From a virus, in the IMG/VR virus record IMGVR_UViG_3300037322_000293, positions 1-30,530 of that record: DNA of 30,530 bases; one strand, given 5' to 3'. Numbering within the stretch: the first letter of the stretch is position 1; each line of letters opens with the position of its first letter. The translations under genes were made by a program, and so were the position numbers. Positions 28,743 to 30,530 of this stretch are shown piece by piece. Under the pieces are notes generated by a model. The model saw only the letters and a program-made list of their open reading frames with translations, did no database searches and was not told the DNA's origin.

Positions 28743-30530
28743 GAACAAGCAATCGGTCACGCAGCGCAGCTTTTTGCTGGGCGAACTTCGTGAGGACTTC
28801 CTCAAGGCGCACGATCTGGAAGTGCGGGCCGCGTCATTGCGCAAGGCGAGGAACGTCCGCATTTCAGCAACCCGCACAGTGCAGGCGCGGCCGGGTCTGC
28901 CCTATGTGCGGACCCTTGAAAATGCGTATGATCTGATCGAACTGCGCCCTGAAACCGGGCTGGTGTTCGGCCTGCTGATCAACAACAACAACCTCCAGAT
29001 TATCGACGCATCGGGAACCTTGTTGCAAACAATTTCGCCAGTGCCTTGGACCTCCGGGGCAAATGTGTGGGTGGAGACGTTTCGGGAAGAAACAACGATT
29101 GGCGGCGCTTGGGGCCTCAAGACCCTGAACTACAAGGCCGGGGTCTGGACATTTGCGGACTTCGGCTTTCTGGACGCGCCGTCCGGCGAGGTCGCGCAGC
29201 CCTATTGGGCCTTCTACGACGACGTTCGAATCCAACCGTCTGCGGTGACGGGCAGCATTACGGTGACGGCAAGCAGCGGGATCTTCACGCCAGCCTACGT
29301 TGGCCTGCGCATCCGCTACGGTTACAAGGAAATCCTTCTGACCGGCTATGTCAGCCCCACGTTGATGGCCGGGTCGGTCGTGAGCGGCTTGCCCCCCAGC
29401 TTTGACATTACCCTCGCCAGCACCACCAGCTTCCGCACAGGTGACGCTGTGACCAGTCAGGACACGAACTATCAAGGCATTGTGCTGGCAATATCCGGCA
29501 ATGTCGTGAGCGTGGCTACCACTTCGTTTTTCGATGGCCCCGACGTGAACGAAAACCTGTCCAGCCCGCTTGGCAGCGCGAAGGTGACGGCCAAAGCCAC
29601 GATTGCACCTTTGTCATCCCCGATCTGGGATGAACCTCTGATTTCAGCCGTCCGCGGCTACCCGCGCGCCGGGGCATCCGCTGTTGGCCGACTGGCTCTC
29701 GTTGACTTTCCGCAAGTGCCCGATCTGGTGGTCATGTCATCGGTGCGGGACTGGAAAGACTTCAAGGTGGGGGCCAGGGACGACGACGCGATTGCGCGCC
29801 AGTGCGGCGACAGTGCCCCACGGTTCCTGCACGCGATCAACGCGGGCGATCTTCTGCTGTTTTCGGACCAGGGGCTTTACTACATCAACGTGCGGGACGG
29901 CTCGGTGCTGACGCCTTCCACGTTCAACGTGGTGCGGTTTGACAAGCGCGCGTCCAGCCCGGTCAAGCCCGTGTCCATTCAGGATGGCGTGGTCTTTGTA
30001 GAAGCCAACGGCGAGTCGATCGCGGTGGCGCTGCTGGACGGCAACATTTATCTCAAATGGTCGGTTCGGACGATTTCGACCTATGCCGATCACCTGATCC
30101 GCGCCCCGATCAAGCTGTGCGGCCCGTCGATCTATTCGGTGGCGCCCGAGAAGTATATGTTCGTGGTCAACTCGGACGGCACGCTGGCTGCAATGTCATG
30201 GTTCGACCAATTCAACGCTGAAACGGTTGGCTTTACCCTCTGGGATACCCAAGGGGCCTTCACCAGCGTGTCACCGATTTTCGGCGGCTATTGGGCTATC
30301 ACGCAGCGCACGATCGGCGTCACCGGCAGGCAATTCCTTGAGCGGTTCTCAGATGAATCTCTGGTGGACTGTCAGCATGGCATTTCCGGCAACGGGATGC
30401 TGACGGTCAACGGGGTGGCCCTTGTCGCAAACGGGGCCTCGCTGATGGTGCAGGTCGCGGCCCCAATCGTATTGGCTGGCTCGAACGTGCATGTGGTGGC
30501 GGGAAACGGCTATTACGGCACCTATGATGT
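28735..30530 (+). CDS. Large tail protein (nozzle/tail tubular B-like), runs off window
   Basis: 598 codons to the window edge with no stop; C-terminus missing. GTG start overlaps the adaptor stop by eight bases. It reads MARNKQSVTQRSFLLGELRE, then LRKARNVRISATRTVQARPG, PDLVVMSSVRDWKDFKVG, DLLLFSDQGLYYINVRDGSV and KYMFVVNSDGTLAAMSWFDQ. These beta-propeller-like phrases fit a short-tail nozzle or large tail protein found after the adaptor in podoviruses. Exact family name not certain. Confidence 0.65.
   Translation, partial: MARNKQSVTQRSFLLGELREDFLKAHDLEVRAASLRKARNVRISATRTVQARPGLPYVRTLENAYDLIELRPETGLVFGLLINNNNLQIIDASGTLLQTISPVPWTSGANVWVETFREETTIGGAWGLKTLNYKAGVWTFADFGFLDAPSGEVAQPYWAFYDDVRIQPSAVTGSITVTASSGIFTPAYVGLRIRYGYKEILLTGYVSPTLMAGSVVSGLPPSFDITLASTTSFRTGDAVTSQDTNYQGIVLAISGNVVSVATTSFFDGPDVNENLSSPLGSAKVTAKATIAPLSSPIWDEPLISAVRGYPRAGASAVGRLALVDFPQVPDLVVMSSVRDWKDFKVGARDDDAIARQCGDSAPRFLHAINAGDLLLFSDQGLYYINVRDGSVLTPSTFNVVRFDKRASSPVKPVSIQDGVVFVEANGESIAVALLDGNIYLKWSVRTISTYADHLIRAPIKLCGPSIYSVAPEKYMFVVNSDGTLAAMSWFDQFNAETVGFTLWDTQGAFTSVSPIFGGYWAITQRTIGVTGRQFLERFSDESLVDCQHGISGNGMLTVNGVALVANGASLMVQVAAPIVLAGSNVHVVAGNGYYGTYD

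Noticed and set aside
23149-30530. Diversity-generating retroelement as in the related phage BPP-1
   Set aside because: No reverse transcriptase, template repeat or variable repeat is seen; it could only lie beyond the right edge.
1-30530. tRNA genes and CRISPR arrays
   Set aside because: No tRNA cloverleaf with a TTCGA arm and no regular spaced repeats were found by reading.

Overview
The window is the left and central part of a temperate podovirus genome, either a prophage or a phage genome entry. High GC, the protein families (RecT plus RecE-like exonuclease, DUF1376 and DUF4942 proteins, a BPP-1/T7-like portal and capsid set) and the style of the small proteins suggest an alphaproteobacterial host, most likely Rhodobacterales. 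The host call is inference; no host gene is visible. The first 45 bases hold no gene I can support.

Layout. (1) 46-7974, minus strand: an early leftward operon running from a promoter at about 8003-8031 down to the integrase. It carries a membrane protein, RecE-like exonuclease, a zinc protein, RecT, several small proteins, a YbcO-like nuclease, a double-HTH protein, an ASCH-like protein, an excisionase-like protein and a tyrosine integrase. Twelve neighbours are joined by four-base ATGA overlaps. Beyond a terminator lies a small Acb2/Tad1-like protein, a candidate anti-defence gene. (2) 7975-8610: a lambda-like immunity region, with a repressor gene on the minus strand between left and right operators that share the palindrome GTGC-N6-GCAC. 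The repressor frame is broken as given. (3) 8608-15736, plus strand: a Cro-like protein, a RuvC-like resolvase, a C5-cytosine methyltransferase overprinted by a second long frame, an HNH endonuclease, an N6-adenine methyltransferase, a DUF1376 replication protein with iteron-like repeats, a primase zinc domain, a TOPRIM-helicase and an XRE regulator. (4) 15576-20245, minus strand: an accessory block whose genes are mostly separated by small GC hairpins and GAGAGGAT ribosome-binding leaders, including a DUF4942-methyltransferase fusion and a 27-residue membrane protein. (5) 20410-30530, plus strand: the late module, with small terminase, two tiny membrane proteins, large terminase, portal, scaffold, major capsid, Bbp16-like cement protein, an intrinsic terminator, a tail adaptor and a tail protein that runs off the window.

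How it works together. The repressor should hold the left and right promoters, and a copy of its operator at 20289-20302 suggests it also reaches the accessory/late divergent promoter. The left operon supplies recombination and integration; the right operon supplies replication and DNA modification; the late operon builds a short-tailed virion. The points most worth a second look are the fully overprinted methyltransferase (10105-11736), the broken repressor, the dispersed operators, the candidate origin at 13108-13193, the Acb2/Tad1-like gene and the cassette-like accessory block.
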